Shown here one piece after another: positions 6,144 to 6,744 of a stretch of DNA of 6,744 bases. Position numbers and translations under genes: made by a program. How positions within the stretch are numbered: position 1 is the stretch's first letter; each line of letters opens with the position of its first letter. The stretch comes from Bacteroides sp. GTDB lineage: Bacteria > Bacteroidota > Bacteroidia > Bacteroidales > Muribaculaceae. The notes beneath the pieces were generated by a model, which saw only the letters and a list, made by a program, of their open reading frames with translations, was not told where the DNA came from and did not search any database. The DNA lies in assembly GCA_014801735.1 (NCBI GenBank), contig JAAVDO010000015.1, forward strand, positions 1 to 6,744. Reading direction: 5' to 3'.

Positions 6144-6157
6144 CCCCACCCGAAAAC

Positions 6158-6189
6158 ACACCCGACGCAGCCACCGCCGCGCCGGGTGT
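6158..6189 (-). terminator. Possible terminator of the barrel-protein gene (proximal)
   Basis: ACACCCG (6158-6164) and CGGGTGT (6183-6189) are exact reverse complements separated by 18 G+C-rich bases that may pair partly among themselves. On the minus strand the stem begins seven bases after the stop codon at 6196-6198 and is followed by GTTTTC. The place is right for an intrinsic terminator, but the loop is long and the T-run short, so it may act together with the hairpin at 6013-6035. Confidence 0.45.
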
Positions 6190-6195
6190 ATCATG

Positions 6196-6744
6196 TCAGA
6201 ACGTCACTGCCGCCCCGATCTCGAGCCGCCGCAGACCCATGTCGAGAACCCATCGGCTGCCCCAGCACCCCGGAGCATCCTTATAGTCCCAAGGATCCTT
6301 ATAATCCATATATCCGATGAAGATATAGTTGAGTGTCAGCTCGATCGGCAGACTGCGCAACTTATACCTCAAACCCGGCGTTATGCCATATTCACCGGTC
6401 GAGTGAGGCTTGTGTGCTCCTTCAAATAGATGTTTACTGATCTCATTACCGATATGCATAGCCCGTCCACTCACAAAGAAACTAAAAGGACCTGTGAAAA
6501 GATAGTTATAGTTGATGTAGCCACCATAGGATAATGCAGTTATCGTATCATAGAAAGCGCGATGAAAGCACGCTACATCAACTCGGGCCATCACTCCAGC
6601 CTCAACCCTTTGGTTGAATCTGTAACCGATCTTAGGCTGAATCATCACATAAGAGTCATCGCCATCGTACAGCTGTCCCAACCCGAGCCCAATGCCGGCA
6701 GTGAGGCCCTTCTCGTCGTCGACTATGCGGCTGAAGCCCGGCAG
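6196..6744 (-). CDS. Outer-membrane beta-barrel-like protein, 3' part only
   Basis: The frame is open from the right edge of the window to a TGA at 6196-6198, giving 182 residues without the N-terminus; no signal peptide can be judged. The visible part has alternating polar and hydrophobic residues in strand-length runs separated by short turns: GLTAGIGLGLGQLY, YVMIQPKIGYRF, VEAGVMARVDVACF, GYINYNYLF, FSFFVSGRAMH, ITPGLRYKL, IELTLNYIFIGYM and WVLDMGLRRLEIGAAVTF. The chain ends in phenylalanine after an amphipathic strand, the usual signal for outer-membrane barrel assembly by the BAM machinery. This fits the small porin-like barrel proteins common in Bacteroidota, but no specific family or ligand is recognised. 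A TTG at 6679-6681 is an internal Leu codon, not the start. G+C is visibly lower than in nhaC. Confidence 0.7.
   Translation of the reverse strand: MPGFSRIVDDEKGLTAGIGLGLGQLYDGDDSYVMIQPKIGYRFNQRVEAGVMARVDVACFHRAFYDTITALSYGGYINYNYLFTGPFSFFVSGRAMHIGNEISKHLFEGAHKPHSTGEYGITPGLRYKLRSLPIELTLNYIFIGYMDYKDPWDYKDAPGCWGSRWVLDMGLRRLEIGAAVTF

Larger units (their letters stand above)
5841..6195. other. Non-coding G+C-rich spacer between convergent genes
   Basis: This 355-bp stretch separates nhaC (plus) from the barrel-protein gene (minus). Open frames on either strand give low-complexity translations rich in Arg, Pro and His and match no family I recognise. G+C is high, about 72% at 6121-6180, with the plus strand rich in C. 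The first 110 bases (5841-5950) hold nothing I can identify. The rest is dense with palindromes, listed separately. AGACCC occurs five times, beginning at 6000, 6017, 6060, 6095 and 6136. Confidence 0.7.

Noticed and set aside
5955..6189. The palindrome cluster considered as a CRISPR array
   Set aside because: The repeats are short, unlike in length, irregularly spaced and in mixed orientation, with no regular spacers and no cas gene nearby.
5917..6429. Plus-strand frame of 170 codons across the spacer
   Set aside because: It runs antisense into the barrel-protein gene, whose minus-strand translation shows proper beta-strand periodicity, while this frame shows no recognisable structure.
6679..6681. 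TTG as the start codon of the barrel-protein gene
   Set aside because: The frame stays open upstream for 21 more codons to the window edge (LPGFSRIVDDEKGLTAG and onward), which read as barrel strand and turn, so the TTG is internal.

Overview
The window most likely comes from a member of the Bacteroidales with moderately high G+C, perhaps a Muribaculaceae-type gut bacterium; the family is inference. The evidence is a single-chain SecD-SecF fusion, the usual Bacteroidota arrangement; promoter boxes of the Bacteroidota form TAnnTTTG; start codons without clear Shine-Dalgarno sequences; and a C-terminal aromatic residue on an apparent outer-membrane barrel. No mobile element, CRISPR array, tRNA or rRNA was recognised.

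Layout. Positions 1-232 are A+T-rich and non-coding: a 15-bp imperfect hairpin, a plus-strand promoter match, a second hairpin, three copies of GATTGGT and a long hairpin that is the terminator of the minus-strand gene beside it. Positions 233-1267 (minus) encode an NAD-dependent epimerase/dehydratase of the extended SDR family. A 216-bp divergent spacer follows. It holds the epimerase -7 box, placed so close to the ATG that the mRNA should be nearly leaderless, and the secDF promoter with a roughly 100-nt leader containing a 23-codon upstream ORF and a GC-rich hairpin. Positions 1484-4405 (plus) encode SecDF, and 4497-5840 (plus) encode an NhaC-family Na+/H+ antiporter. Between the two lies a textbook intrinsic terminator only 16 nt before the nhaC start. 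Positions 5841-6195 are non-coding, rich in G+C and packed with short palindromes, two of which could terminate the gene arriving from the right. Positions 6196-6744 (minus) hold the 3' part of an outer-membrane beta-barrel-like protein whose 5' end lies outside the window.

How the genes relate. SecDF helps SecYEG move proteins across the inner membrane using the ion gradient, and NhaC exchanges Na+ and H+, so both act on or draw from the same gradient. No consensus promoter was found between the terminator and nhaC, so nhaC may depend on read-through from secDF. The epimerase and the barrel protein are separate transcription units pointing leftward. The genes themselves are ordinary core functions. 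The less explained parts are the secDF leader, the first 210 bases and the palindrome cluster after nhaC.
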